A stretch of 64,000 nucleotides of DNA from the NCBI GenBank assembly GCA_017531985.1, contig JAFXJY010000035.1, positions 1-64,000 on the forward strand. The letters run 5' to 3'. Under the pieces are notes generated by a model that was given only the letters and a program-made list of their open reading frames with translations, searched no databases and was not told the origin of the DNA. The translations under genes were made by a program, and so were the position numbers. Positions 33,717 to 43,699 of this stretch are shown piece after piece; position 1 is the first letter of the stretch, and each line of letters starts with the position of its first letter. The DNA is from Bacteroidaceae bacterium (GTDB taxonomy: Bacteria > Bacteroidota > Bacteroidia > Bacteroidales > Barnesiellaceae_A).

Positions 33717-34562
33717 TTAAATATCTTCTTCTTCGATTTTTGCATTACGATGATATCCATGTCGGACAAATGAATCTACATATATTAATTCTTTATACCA
33801 TTCTCCTAATTCGTTTTTTTTATTTTGAAGTCTGAAAAATCCTCTGACAAAAATGTCATTGTCGTTAATAATTTTGACAAACCAACGAGAATCCATAATG
33901 ATAACCTTTTGACCACTCTCATTGCGAACTTTTTCTTTGTGTTTGTACTCTTTGATAATGTCTTCAACTATGGTAATTGTCTTGTTTGGCACAATTATAG
34001 TTTCAACCTTGGCATATTTTTTAACTGCAAGGTAAGTTATTAATAAGTTGGCTACACTTTCATACAATTTATGACGATCTTCTTTTGATGTATCGTATAA
34101 TTCAGGGTCATTTATGAGGGAAGGCCAGCAGTGAAGCCTCCTAACATTATTTTCTGTCGATTCAAAATAGAAATAATTATATAGGACACTTATATCATTG
34201 ATAGTTTTGAAAAGCCAAACAAATAATTTGTTCTCACCAAAGCCATAAACAATAGTTCCGAATTCTTTTGCAAGCAATATGCCGCACACATTCTCTTCGT
34301 AAAATTCCTGAAAAAGTTGATGGTCAATATTGAAAAAAGACTTGGCACTTTTTTGCATGACTTTTTCAAACGAAGGCATCAATAACTCGGGAAGTCCCCA
34401 ATCAGGTTTATTTTTCACGAGTTCCCCTAACCATGTAATACCATTCATCAAATATCCAATATGCTGAATGTTTGAAGTTTGCAAAATAGTAATTCGACTT
34501 GGATTGAAAGCATAATTTTCTTCTAGGAGCCACGAGATTATAGGTTGCTTGCGTATTACCAT
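33717..34562 (-). CDS. Hypothetical protein in an A+T-rich patch
   Basis: 281 residues from the ATG at 34562 (an in-frame ATG at 34598 adds 12). I do not recognise the protein as a whole. It has no signal peptide or membrane segment. The N-terminal two thirds are mixed hydrophobic/aromatic, and the last 60 residues are highly charged. The end reads SRWFVKII...IFVRGFFRLQNKK...YVDSFVRHGYHRNAK. From memory, similar endings occur in proteins from Bacteroidetes phages and conjugative elements; this could not be checked. The base composition is clearly richer in A+T than polA and ispB on either side, which suggests recent acquisition. Non-coding A+T-rich DNA flanks it on both sides. No integrase, attachment repeats or partner gene is visible. 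Confidence 0.6.
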   Translation of the reverse strand: MVIRKQPIISWLLEENYAFNPSRITILQTSNIQHIGYLMNGITWLGELVKNKPDWGLPELLMPSFEKVMQKSAKSFFNIDHQLFQEFYEENVCGILLAKEFGTIVYGFGENKLFVWLFKTINDISVLYNYFYFESTENNVRRLHCWPSLINDPELYDTSKEDRHKLYESVANLLITYLAVKKYAKVETIIVPNKTITIVEDIIKEYKHKEKVRNESGQKVIIMDSRWFVKIINDNDIFVRGFFRLQNKKNELGEWYKELIYVDSFVRHGYHRNAKIEEEDI

Positions 34563-34621
34563 TATCTGATTATTTTTAAGTTTTAAAAATCGAATCAAAA
34601 ATAAGTCTTTATTAGAATTAG

Positions 34622-34629
34622 CAAAGTTA
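34622..34629 (-). promoter_or_regulatory. -7 element upstream of the orphan gene
   Basis: Minus-strand TAACTTTG, about 60 bases upstream of 34562. The -33 element is unclear. Confidence 0.35.
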
Positions 34630-34705
34630 AAGAAAATAATGCTAAATAAAGATGTGGAAGATTAGAATTTTCATAAATACTTCTACAATTTCATTTTGCA
34701 TGTGA

Positions 34706-34735
34706 TTGATAATCCATTCCTTTTTTCTATCTTTG
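34706..34735 (+). promoter_or_regulatory. polA promoter
   Basis: TTG (34706-34708), 19 bp, TATCTTTG (34728-34735). The polA start codon lies 63 bases downstream. Confidence 0.6.
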
Positions 34736-34797
34736 AAAGTTGTAATCCCTCCACATCGATAGTGTGTGCTATTGGTGTGGCTTAACTTGTTGTGAAT

Positions 34798-37596
34798 ATG
34801 AATGAAACTGTCAATACTAAGGCTCGCAAGCGGTTGTTTCTTATCGATGCTTATGCGTTGATATATCGCTCGTACTATGCTTTTATAAAGAATCCTCGCA
34901 TCAACTCGCGTGGTGAGAATACATCGGCTATACTTGGTTTTGTCAATACGCTTGAAGATGTGTTGCGACGTGAAAATCCTACGCATATAGCTGTGGGTTT
35001 CGACCCTCATGGACAGACATTTCGTCATGAGGCTTTCGAGCAGTATAAGGCTCAACGCGAGGAGACCCCCGAGGCGATACGTTTTGCCGTACCCATTATC
35101 AAGGATATAATCAGAGCTTATCATATTCCCATTATCGAGGTTCCCGGATATGAGGCCGACGATGTGATAGGCTCGTTGGCACTGAAAGCCGAGGCTGCCG
35201 GATTTGATACCTACATGATGACTCCCGATAAGGACTATGGTCAGTTGGTAACGGAGCATACGTTTATGTACCGACCGCGATTTGGTGGCGACTACGATGT
35301 GTTGGGTGTACAGCAGGTGTGTGAAAAGTATGGCATTTCATCGCCTCGACAGGTGATTGATATATTGGGACTTATGGGTGATAGTTCCGATAACATACCC
35401 GGTTGTCCCGGTGTGGGCGAAAAGACGGCTGTCAAGTTGATACAGGAGTTTGGCGATATAGATACGCTATTGGCCAATACCGAGCGATTGAAAGGGGCTT
35501 TGCAGCGAAAAATTGTAGAGAATCGTGAGATGATAGAGTTCTCGCGTTTCCTTGCTACCATCAAGACCGATGTCGAGGTAGAGTTTGACGAAGCCTCTTT
35601 GTTGCGTAAGCCCTTTGACGAGGAGGCTTTACGCCGCATTTTTAATGATATGGAGTTTCGTACACTTGCCGACCGTATATTGGGCAAGAAGTCGCCCGAG
35701 TTGCCGCTTAAATCGACCCCGCAACAAGCCACGTTGTTCGATGCCTTCGATGCCGCTGTCGAGGGAGCAACCGAGGAGCCGAGTCTCGATAGTGTAGCTA
35801 ACGTACAGCACACCTATCACTTGGTCGATACCGACGAGGCCATGTGGGACTTGGCAGCTCTGTTGGGGTGTGCCGAGGCTTTTGCATTCGATACCGAGAC
35901 GACGGGCATTGATCCCATGCAGAGTGAGCTGGTGGGAATGTCGTTTGCCATGCAAGCACATGAAGCCTATTATGTGCCTGTTCCTGCCGACCGGGTAGCT
36001 GCCGAACTTGTAGTAGAGATATTCCGTACAGCTCTTGAAAGTGAGCGAGTGGTAAAGGTGGGGCAGAATATTAAGTACGATTACATCGTGTTACGCAACT
36101 ATGGAGTCACCTTGCGAGGTGGCATGTTCGATACGATGGTGGCACATTATCTGTTGCAGCCCGAGCAACGTCACAACATGGATTATCTTGCCGAGGTGTT
36201 GTTGCACTATCGTACCATACCCATCGATGAGTTGATAGGTGCCAAAGGTCGCGATCAGTTATCGATGCGTCAAGTGTCGGTGGAGCGTGTATGCGAATAT
36301 GCCGCTGAGGATGCCGATGTAACGTGGCAGCTCTATGAAGTACTGCGTGAAGAGTTGCGAAAGGAACAGATGGAGCAACTCTTTGAGGAGATAGAGATGC
36401 CTCTTGTGCGGGTTCTTGCCGAGATGGAGATAGCCGGTGTTCCGGTCGATGTAAAGGCATTGCAGACTTCGGCTCGTTCACTTGAAGAGCGTATTGCAGC
36501 ACTTGAAGAGGAGATATATACACTGGCAGGCATGACCTTCAACGTGGCTTCTCCGCGTCAAGTGGGTGAGGTGTTATTTGAACATCTCAAAATCGATAGC
36601 AAGGCTCGCAAGACCAAGAGCGGACAGTACTCGACAACCGAGGAGGTACTCGAACGCTTGCGTCCCAATCATCCCATAGTGGGAAAAATACTCGATATGC
36701 GAGGACTACGCAAGTTGTTGAGTACTTACATCAATGCCTTGCCCGAACTTATCAATCCCCGCACCGGTAAGATACACACATCGTTCAATCAGACGGTTAC
36801 GGCAACAGGTCGACTCAGTTCAAGCAATCCCAATCTGCAAAACATACCCATCCGTGATGCCGAGGGGCGTGAAATACGTCGAGCCTTTGTAGCATCGCCG
36901 GGATGTCGTTTCTTCTCGGCCGATTATTCGCAAATCGAGCTGCGTATCATGGCTCATGTCAGTGGCGATGTGAATATGATAGAGGCGTTTAACTCAGGAG
37001 CTGATATTCACACCGCAACAGCAGCCAAGATATATAAAGTACCGATGGAAGAGGTAACGTCTGACATGCGTCGCAAGGCCAAGACTGCCAACTTTGGTAT
37101 TATATATGGTATATCGACCTTTGGTCTTGCCGAGCGATTGGGGGTATCGCGTCCCGAGGCTAAGCAATTGATAGATGGATATTTTGCAACATATCCGCAT
37201 ATCAAGGAATATATGTCGCAGTGTGTGGAGGTGGCTCGCAGCAAGGGATATGTGACAACTCTGTGCGGTCGTCGTCGTATGTTGCCCGATATAAACTCAC
37301 ACAATGCCACGGTGCGTGGATTTGCCGAGCGTAATGCTATCAATGCCCCGATACAAGGTAGTGCTGCCGACATAATCAAGATAGCCATGATAAGGATATA
37401 CGAACGAATGGAGCGTGAGGGATTGAAAGCTCGCATGATATTGCAAGTACACGACGAGTTGAATTTTGATGTTCCGCAAGCCGAAGTCGAACGGTTGGCT
37501 TGTATCGTGACGGAGGAGATGCAACAGGCTTATCGGTTGAGTGTGCCTCTGATAGCCGATAGTGGTGTGGCCGATAACTGGTTGGAGGCTCATTAA
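34798..37596 (+). CDS. polA: DNA polymerase I
   Basis: 932 residues from the ATG at 34798 (a GTG two codons upstream is possible). It fills gaps and removes RNA primers. The 5' nuclease domain (about 10-265) has YEADDVIGSLA and GDSSDNIPGCPGVGEKTA. The 3'-5' exonuclease domain (about 340-500) keeps its acidic residues: FAFDTETTGID, and AAEDADVTW near 503, so proofreading should be active. The polymerase domain has motif A DYSQIELRIMAHVSGD, motif B RRKAKTANFGIIYG and motif C QVHDELNFDV. mfd begins 35 bases after the stop, so a repair operon polA-mfd is likely. Confidence 0.97.
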   Translation: MNETVNTKARKRLFLIDAYALIYRSYYAFIKNPRINSRGENTSAILGFVNTLEDVLRRENPTHIAVGFDPHGQTFRHEAFEQYKAQREETPEAIRFAVPIIKDIIRAYHIPIIEVPGYEADDVIGSLALKAEAAGFDTYMMTPDKDYGQLVTEHTFMYRPRFGGDYDVLGVQQVCEKYGISSPRQVIDILGLMGDSSDNIPGCPGVGEKTAVKLIQEFGDIDTLLANTERLKGALQRKIVENREMIEFSRFLATIKTDVEVEFDEASLLRKPFDEEALRRIFNDMEFRTLADRILGKKSPELPLKSTPQQATLFDAFDAAVEGATEEPSLDSVANVQHTYHLVDTDEAMWDLAALLGCAEAFAFDTETTGIDPMQSELVGMSFAMQAHEAYYVPVPADRVAAELVVEIFRTALESERVVKVGQNIKYDYIVLRNYGVTLRGGMFDTMVAHYLLQPEQRHNMDYLAEVLLHYRTIPIDELIGAKGRDQLSMRQVSVERVCEYAAEDADVTWQLYEVLREELRKEQMEQLFEEIEMPLVRVLAEMEIAGVPVDVKALQTSARSLEERIAALEEEIYTLAGMTFNVASPRQVGEVLFEHLKIDSKARKTKSGQYSTTEEVLERLRPNHPIVGKILDMRGLRKLLSTYINALPELINPRTGKIHTSFNQTVTATGRLSSSNPNLQNIPIRDAEGREIRRAFVASPGCRFFSADYSQIELRIMAHVSGDVNMIEAFNSGADIHTATAAKIYKVPMEEVTSDMRRKAKTANFGIIYGISTFGLAERLGVSRPEAKQLIDGYFATYPHIKEYMSQCVEVARSKGYVTTLCGRRRMLPDINSHNATVRGFAERNAINAPIQGSAADIIKIAMIRIYERMEREGLKARMILQVHDELNFDVPQAEVERLACIVTEEMQQAYRLSVPLIADSGVADNWLEAH

Positions 37597-37631
37597 TTAT
37601 AGGATATAAAATAAATGAAGGAGAGGAATAG

Positions 37632-40600
37632 ATGGAACTTAGAGAACTGAACAAAATAATAAACACACCGGCACGTTGCAAGTCGTTCAAGCGATTGCTG
37701 TGTGATGAAAAGATAGCCCGCATCGCACTCACCGGGCTTGAAGGGTCGGCTACTGCCTTTGCACTGTCCAATATGCTTGCACTTGGCAAGCCGGCTGTTG
37801 TAGTAGCTTCGGACGGCGATGAGGCAGGTTATTTGTATCACGATTTGTTGCAAATAGAGGGTGAACAACGTGTGGCATTTTTCCCATCGGGCTATAAGCG
37901 TAGCATTAAGTATGGTCAGGTAGATGCCCCATCGGGTATCATGCGTACCGATGTACTCAATCGTCTGCAACAACCTCAGCCATTATTGGTTGTTACCTAT
38001 CCGGAGGCAATTGCCGAGAAGGTGGTCGATAGTAAGGTATTGAACAATAATACTTTACGAGTAGGTGTTGGGGATGTAGTCGATATTACCGTGGCTGCCG
38101 ATGCATTGCGTGAATATGGATTTGTGCGAGTCGATTATGTGTATGAGCCGGGGCAATATGCGGTGCGAGGAAGCATCTTGGATGTTTTTTCTTATTCCAA
38201 TGAATACCCTTATCGTATCGACTTCTTCGGTGATGATGTAGAGAGTATTCGGGCATTTGATGTAGACACTCAATTGTCGCGTGAAAAGCTCGAGGAGATA
38301 TACATCATACCCAATGTGTGTAATCAAGTAGAACAAGGTGTGTCATTGCTACAATTTATCGATGCATGCACCGTAATAGCCTTTCATGATCTGTCGCATA
38401 CGCTGTCACGCATCAAGGAACTGAGTGCTGAGACGCTGGCAGTGCAGGCACTGCTTACCGAGGAGGTTGATGTCAACGCCATGGATAAGATAGTGGAGAG
38501 TGGCGATTTTGCTCACCGACTGCTTGCCTTTCGTCGCATCGAATATGGCAAGCATCTTTATGAAGTTCCCCAAGCCACTATCGCCTATAATTGTTCTCTG
38601 CAAGGAGTATATCACAAAAATTTCGACCTCGTGAGTGATGCTTTTGTCAAGTTGTTGCACGAAGGGTATAAGCTCTGTATAGCCAGTGACAACGAGAAGC
38701 AGACCGCTCGTCTGCGTGACATCTTTACCGATCGAGGAGACAATATAACCTTTACCCCCATCCTACACACCGTTCACGAAGGTTTTGTCGATCATGATGT
38801 GAAAGTGTGTTGTTTTACCGACCACCAGATATTCGACCGTTACCACAAGTATAACCTCAAAAGCGACCGAGCCCGCACCGGTAAGATGGCACTTTCATTG
38901 CGTGAATTACAACAGATTGAGGTGGGCGATTATTTGGTACACATCGATCATGGTATAGGTCAATTTGGAGGTCTTACACACACCGAGATAGCCGGCAAGC
39001 GACAAGAAGCCATCAAGGTAATATACAAGAATGGCGACCTGATATATGTGAGTGTACACTCGCTACACAAGTTGTCGAAATATCGCTCGAAAGAGGGAGA
39101 AGCACCTAAGCTCAATAGGCTGGGTACCGGTGCGTGGGAGCGAATGAAGGAGCGTACCAAGAGCAAGATGAAAGATATTGCTCGTGACCTCATCAAGTTG
39201 TATGCTGCTCGTCGTAATGAGGAGGGTTTTGCCTTTTCGCCCGACAATTTCATGCAGCATGAGCTGGAAGCCTCATTCATCTATGAAGATACCCCCGACC
39301 AGATGAAAGCTACGCAGGAGGTAAAGACCGATATGGAACGTTCGCGTCCTATGGATAGACTTATATGCGGTGATGTGGGCTTTGGTAAGACCGAAGTTGC
39401 TATCAGAGCAGCCTTCAAAGCTACTTGCGATAACAAGCAAGTGGCTGTCCTTGTACCCACAACGGTGTTGGCATTTCAGCACTATCAAACATTCAGCGAG
39501 CGTCTCAAAGAGTTTCCTGTAAAGGTGGAGTATCTGAGTCGAGCCCGTAAGCCCAAAGAGGTGCGTCGCATCCTTACCGAACTGAAAGAGGGAAAAGTGG
39601 ATATTATCATAGGTACTCACCGCATTGTGGGTAAAGACATTGAATTTAAAGACCTTGGATTGCTCGTTATTGATGAAGAACAGAAATTTGGCGTGGCTGT
39701 GAAAGAAAAACTCAAGCAGCTGAAAGTCAATGTCGACACACTCACCATGTCGGCGACACCCATACCTCGCACGTTGCAATTCTCGTTGATGGGGGCTCGC
39801 GACCTTTCAGCCATCACTACCCCTCCCGCCAACCGTTATCCTATCCTTACCGAAGTACACACCTTCAACGAAGAGATTATCCGAGAGGCTATCAACTTCG
39901 AGATGAGTCGCAATGGTCAGGTGTTCTTTGTCAATAACAATATCGAACAACTATCTACTCTCCACAACACCATTACTCGTCTTATACCCGATGTGCGTAT
40001 AGCCGTGGGACATGGTCGCATGGCTCCTGATGAGTTGGAACAGATAATACTCGATTATGTCAACTACGAATACGATGTGTTGTTGGCTACAACCATCATA
40101 GAGAGTGGTGTAGACATGCCCAATACCAATACCATCATTATCAACAATGCCCACCGGTTCGGGTTGAGCGAGTTGCATCAGTTGCGAGGTCGTGTAGGTC
40201 GCAGCAATCGCAAAGCCTTCTGCTACCTGCTTACACCGCCACGCGATGTGTTGGGTGAAGATTCTCGCCGCCGATTACAAGCAATAGAGAGCTTTTCCGA
40301 CCTTGGCAGTGGAATACATATAGCTATGCAAGACCTCGATATACGCGGGGCGGGTAATCTATTGGGAGCAGAGCAGAGTGGTTTCATTGCCGACTTGGGT
40401 TTTGAGACCTATCAGAAAATATTGCAAGAAGCTGTTGAAGAACTCAAAACAGGAGAGTTCAGTGAGTTGTACTATGCCGAGGGAGAGACCATCCGAGAGG
40501 AGGAGTATGTGTCCGATTGCCAGTTTGAGTCGGATCTTAACCTCTTTATACCGGCCGATTATGTGCCGCAAGAGTCGGAGCGTATCACACTCTACCGCGA

Positions 40601-40973
40601 GTTGGATAACCTCAACACCGAGAGCGACATAGCCGGATATTGCGAGCGTATGCGTGATCGTTTTGGAAAAATACCCTCCGAGACACTCGACCTTGTGCAA
40701 GTTGTCAACCTTCGCCGGTTGGGACGCATGTTGGGCTTTGAGAAAATATCGCTCAAACAAGGTAAGATGTATCTCTATTTCGTTCGCGATGAACACCGAG
40801 CTTACTATCAGTCGACTGCTTTCGGACGAGTGTTGAATTATCTGCAAATCAATGCCCGACGTTGTAAATTACGCGAAGTCAACAATCGTCGCTCTATGCT
40901 CGTCGACAACATCGGTACAGTACTCGATGCTGTGCAACTCCTCTCCTCGATTCTACACACCGATAGTGTGTGA
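37632..40973 (+). CDS. mfd: Transcription-repair coupling factor
   Basis: 1113 residues. Mfd binds stalled RNA polymerase, pushes it off damaged DNA and recruits UvrA. The N-terminal UvrB-like module (about 1-330) is followed by the RNA polymerase-interacting domain (LRELQQIEVGDYLVHIDHGIG in two parts, around 420-445). The helicase motor has Walker A GDVGFGKT at 580-587 and DEEQ at 681-684, and SATPIPRTLQ. The TRG motif region around LHQLRGRVGRS follows, then the C-terminal autoinhibitory domain. An AAGGAGAGG sequence 9 bases before the ATG is a rare good Shine-Dalgarno match. The stop is 5 bp from the end of the convergent channel gene. Confidence 0.97.
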   Translation: MELRELNKIINTPARCKSFKRLLCDEKIARIALTGLEGSATAFALSNMLALGKPAVVVASDGDEAGYLYHDLLQIEGEQRVAFFPSGYKRSIKYGQVDAPSGIMRTDVLNRLQQPQPLLVVTYPEAIAEKVVDSKVLNNNTLRVGVGDVVDITVAADALREYGFVRVDYVYEPGQYAVRGSILDVFSYSNEYPYRIDFFGDDVESIRAFDVDTQLSREKLEEIYIIPNVCNQVEQGVSLLQFIDACTVIAFHDLSHTLSRIKELSAETLAVQALLTEEVDVNAMDKIVESGDFAHRLLAFRRIEYGKHLYEVPQATIAYNCSLQGVYHKNFDLVSDAFVKLLHEGYKLCIASDNEKQTARLRDIFTDRGDNITFTPILHTVHEGFVDHDVKVCCFTDHQIFDRYHKYNLKSDRARTGKMALSLRELQQIEVGDYLVHIDHGIGQFGGLTHTEIAGKRQEAIKVIYKNGDLIYVSVHSLHKLSKYRSKEGEAPKLNRLGTGAWERMKERTKSKMKDIARDLIKLYAARRNEEGFAFSPDNFMQHELEASFIYEDTPDQMKATQEVKTDMERSRPMDRLICGDVGFGKTEVAIRAAFKATCDNKQVAVLVPTTVLAFQHYQTFSERLKEFPVKVEYLSRARKPKEVRRILTELKEGKVDIIIGTHRIVGKDIEFKDLGLLVIDEEQKFGVAVKEKLKQLKVNVDTLTMSATPIPRTLQFSLMGARDLSAITTPPANRYPILTEVHTFNEEIIREAINFEMSRNGQVFFVNNNIEQLSTLHNTITRLIPDVRIAVGHGRMAPDELEQIILDYVNYEYDVLLATTIIESGVDMPNTNTIIINNAHRFGLSELHQLRGRVGRSNRKAFCYLLTPPRDVLGEDSRRRLQAIESFSDLGSGIHIAMQDLDIRGAGNLLGAEQSGFIADLGFETYQKILQEAVEELKTGEFSELYYAEGETIREEEYVSDCQFESDLNLFIPADYVPQESERITLYRELDNLNTESDIAGYCERMRDRFGKIPSETLDLVQVVNLRRLGRMLGFEKISLKQGKMYLYFVRDEHRAYYQSTAFGRVLNYLQINARRCKLREVNNRRSMLVDNIGTVLDAVQLLSSILHTDSV

Positions 40974-40978
40974 ATCGA

Positions 40979-42313
40979 TTATGATTCGAGTCCTTTATAC
41001 TCCTCGGGCTTATAGCCTTGGGCAACAAGCGATTGTAGGATGTAGTCGCGTCCCGAGGCATTCTGGAAAGGATACAAGTCGAACAGAGGAATGATGGCTG
41101 TGATGTATTCCATGATTTGCGATTGGATTTCCTCGTAGGTCTCCCATTGAGTGGTTGTGGTAAAACAATATATCTGAATAGGTTGTCCGTTGACATTGGG
41201 TTCGAGCGAGCGAACCATGAGCGTGTATCCTTCGTGTTGTATGTAAGGGTGTTGCATGAGATATTGCGTAATGTAGAGACGTAACAGTCCCAAATTGGTC
41301 TCGGTGCTTGATGAAGAGAGCTTATCGGTCGATATGATAGTTGTATCAGGGTCGTAGGGCTGAATGTCATTCTTAATGATGAAAGCCTTGATAATGGGAT
41401 GTGACGAAATTTTGGCGAGTAGTTGGGCTGTGCTGAATTGTATCGAACTGAGGTCTATAACGATTGATTTCATGATGCGTCGTCCTCCCGACTCCTTCAT
41501 TCCACGCCAGTTTTGCAATGGTTGTGATATAAGCGTATAAGGTGGTAGCATGATGGTAGTGTTGTCGTAATTGCGGACTTTTACGGTATTGAGCGACACA
41601 TCGATAATAACACCATCGACGATAGTACCCGGAATGGTTATCCAGTCGCCGTTGCGTACCATATCGTACTGGGTGAGTTGCACACCTGCCACCAGTCCCA
41701 GAATGGAGTCTTTGAATATAAGCATCAGAACAGCTGCGAAAGCACCCAATCCGGTAATGAGAGCCGTAGGAGAGCGGTTGATGAGAATGGATATGCTTAT
41801 GATAGCCCCCAGTGCCATGAGTGAGGCATGAATGATTTGTAGCAATCCTTTCATGGGGCGATTACGCATGCGGCTATGCTCATAGAATGTCTTCCATAGG
41901 ATGGTAAGCGTCGTGTTGGCCACATTCACTACGATACACACAATAGCGATAGAACAAGCACGTCGAGTGTATTCGATAAATATCGTATTGCTACCGAAAG
42001 CGAAGGGGAGCATAATAAGAAGGCTGAAAAATGGAATAAGCCACAGAACATGCGTAGTGAGGCGGGTGTTGATGATTTCATTTATCACATTGCTGTTCTT
42101 TTGTTTAGCAATACGTTGTAGCACCACTCTGATAGCGTAGCGTAACAAGTACATGAAAGTGAGCGAACTAATAATAATGATAATAAGATATATCCATTTG
42201 TCATACACACCATTGATGGCTTCGGTAAGTCCCATGTGTGACAGGCCTTCTCGAATTTCGTGCAAAAGGCGTTTGCCCCATGAGCGAGAATGGTTGAAAG
42301 TTGATAGTAACAT
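40979..42313 (-). CDS. Mechanosensitive ion channel, MscS family (YbdG/YnaI-like)
   Basis: 444 residues from the ATG at 42313. A small-conductance channel that opens under membrane tension. About five membrane segments occupy residues 35-210. The pore-lining and beta-domain region reads KDSILGLVAGVQLTQYDMV then GDWITIPGTIVDGVIIDVSL, and NYDNTTIMLPPYTLISQPLQNWRGM. This matches the E. coli YbdG subgroup and not MscS itself. A soluble C-terminal domain follows. A longer frame reaches back to 42373 but would overlap the divergent ychF promoter, so the start is uncertain between 42313 and 42235. Confidence 0.88.
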   Translation of the reverse strand: MLLSTFNHSRSWGKRLLHEIREGLSHMGLTEAINGVYDKWIYLIIIIISSLTFMYLLRYAIRVVLQRIAKQKNSNVINEIINTRLTTHVLWLIPFFSLLIMLPFAFGSNTIFIEYTRRACSIAIVCIVVNVANTTLTILWKTFYEHSRMRNRPMKGLLQIIHASLMALGAIISISILINRSPTALITGLGAFAAVLMLIFKDSILGLVAGVQLTQYDMVRNGDWITIPGTIVDGVIIDVSLNTVKVRNYDNTTIMLPPYTLISQPLQNWRGMKESGGRRIMKSIVIDLSSIQFSTAQLLAKISSHPIIKAFIIKNDIQPYDPDTTIISTDKLSSSSTETNLGLLRLYITQYLMQHPYIQHEGYTLMVRSLEPNVNGQPIQIYCFTTTTQWETYEEIQSQIMEYITAIIPLFDLYPFQNASGRDYILQSLVAQGYKPEEYKGLES

Positions 42314-42338
42314 AATGTAACAACTCTCGGGCAGGGAT

Positions 42339-42370
42339 TTTGGTTCGACGCATAAAATTTTGTATCTTCG
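42339..42370 (+). promoter_or_regulatory. ychF promoter
   Basis: TTTG (42339-42342), 20 bp, TATCTTCG (42363-42370), a TTCG variant of the -7 element also seen before parA and ligA. Confidence 0.6.
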
Positions 42371-42408
42371 CACTCAAAATCGAAAAATAACACATTAAAA
42401 CATTAGTC

Positions 42409-43512
42409 ATGGCATTGAAATGCGGTATTGTGGGCTTGCCCAATGTAGGAAAATCTACACTTTTTAATTGTTTATCTAACGCTAAGGCTCAGTCGGCCAA
42501 TTTCCCTTTCTGTACAATCGAACCCAATGTGGGAGTTATTACCGTACCCGATGAACGGCTTAATAAGTTGGCGGAGCTAATTCATCCACAACGTATTGTG
42601 CCTACAACTGTGGAGATTGTCGATATTGCAGGTCTTGTAAAAGGTGCAAGCAAAGGCGAGGGGTTGGGTAACAAGTTCTTGGCCAATATCCGCGAGACCG
42701 ATGCCATATTGCATGTGTTGCGTTGTTTCGACGACGATAATATCACACACGTCGATGGCAGCGTCGACCCTGTTAGAGATAAAGAGATTATCGATTTTGA
42801 GTTGCAACTTAAAGACCTCGAAACCATCGATGCCCGTATCGCCAAGGTACAGAAGCAAGCACAGACCGGCGGTGATAAGAATGCCAAGCTCGCCTACGAA
42901 GTGCTGAGTCGTTACAAAGAAGCCCTCGAACAAGGAAAGGCTGCTCGTACAGTGCAATTTGAAACCAAGGACGAGTTGCGTATAGCTCATGACTTATTCC
43001 TGCTTACCAACAAACCTGTGATGTATGTGTGCAATGTCGATGAGGCAAGTGCCGTTACAGGTAATGCCTACGTCGAGCGAGTACGAGAGGCTGCCCGTGA
43101 GGAAAATGCCGAGATACTCATTCTCGCCGCTAAGACCGAGTCGGAGATTGCCGAGTTTGATGACTACGAAGAGCGTAAGATGTTCCTCGATGAGTTGGGT
43201 CTTGAAGAGTCGGGAGTGTCGCGACTGATACGTTCGGCTTACAAGCTACTTGACCTCGAAACCTATATTACAGCCGGTGAACCCGAGGTGCGTGCATGGA
43301 CTTATCGCAAAGGAAGCAAAGCCCCACAATGTGCCGGAATCATACACACCGACTTTGAGAAGGGCTTTATTCGTGCCGAGGTTATCAAGTATGAAGATTA
43401 TATAGCTCTCGGCTCGGAAGCTGCTTGTAAGGAGGCAGGCAAGATGAGCATCGAAGGCAAGGAATATGTCGTACAAGATGGCGACATCATGCACTTCCGT
43501 TTCAATGTGTAA
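42409..43512 (+). CDS. ychF: Redox-regulated ATPase YchF (Obg-like OLA1 family)
   Basis: 367 residues, the normal length. The P-loop GLPNVGKST is at 9-17. The switch region TIEPNVGVITVPDERL follows, and DIAGLVKGASKGEGLGNKFL at about 69-88 is typical of the family. The base-recognition motif is NVDE (near 207) in place of NKxD, which explains the preference for ATP. A C-terminal TGS domain (about 280-365) ends in DIMHFRFNV. It associates with ribosomes and has been linked to oxidative stress responses in other bacteria. Monocistronic with a terminator downstream. Confidence 0.97.
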   Translation: MALKCGIVGLPNVGKSTLFNCLSNAKAQSANFPFCTIEPNVGVITVPDERLNKLAELIHPQRIVPTTVEIVDIAGLVKGASKGEGLGNKFLANIRETDAILHVLRCFDDDNITHVDGSVDPVRDKEIIDFELQLKDLETIDARIAKVQKQAQTGGDKNAKLAYEVLSRYKEALEQGKAARTVQFETKDELRIAHDLFLLTNKPVMYVCNVDEASAVTGNAYVERVREAAREENAEILILAAKTESEIAEFDDYEERKMFLDELGLEESGVSRLIRSAYKLLDLETYITAGEPEVRAWTYRKGSKAPQCAGIIHTDFEKGFIRAEVIKYEDYIALGSEAACKEAGKMSIEGKEYVVQDGDIMHFRFNV

Positions 43513-43532
43513 AAAACCGACTGTTGATTATA

Positions 43533-43563
43533 GAAAAGGGCTGTGATGACAGCTCTTTTTTGT
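43533..43563 (+). terminator. ychF terminator
   Basis: AAAAGGGCTGT and ACAGCTCTTTT pair around a GATG loop, with a run of T following. Confidence 0.85.
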
Positions 43564-43638
43564 AATATCCCCTAAGCATTGGTAAGTCGATAATTATTCG
43601 ATTGCAGTGATGCTCAAATATTAACATCGTATAAAAAC

Positions 43639-43669
43639 TTGCAGTGTCCGATTTTATGATTTATATTTG
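43639..43669 (+). promoter_or_regulatory. Promoter of the DUF4254-GT9-hydrolase cluster
   Basis: TTGC (43639-43642), 19 bp, TATATTTG (43662-43669). It overlaps the longer in-frame ATG at 43667, which therefore cannot be the start. Confidence 0.75.
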
Positions 43670-43699
43670 CGAGACGTTAAATTTAATTCCTTAAACATT

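Noticed and set aside
34642..35259. 205-codon minus-strand frame over the polA start
   Set aside because: It overlaps the 5' nuclease domain of polA on the other strand and has no protein features.
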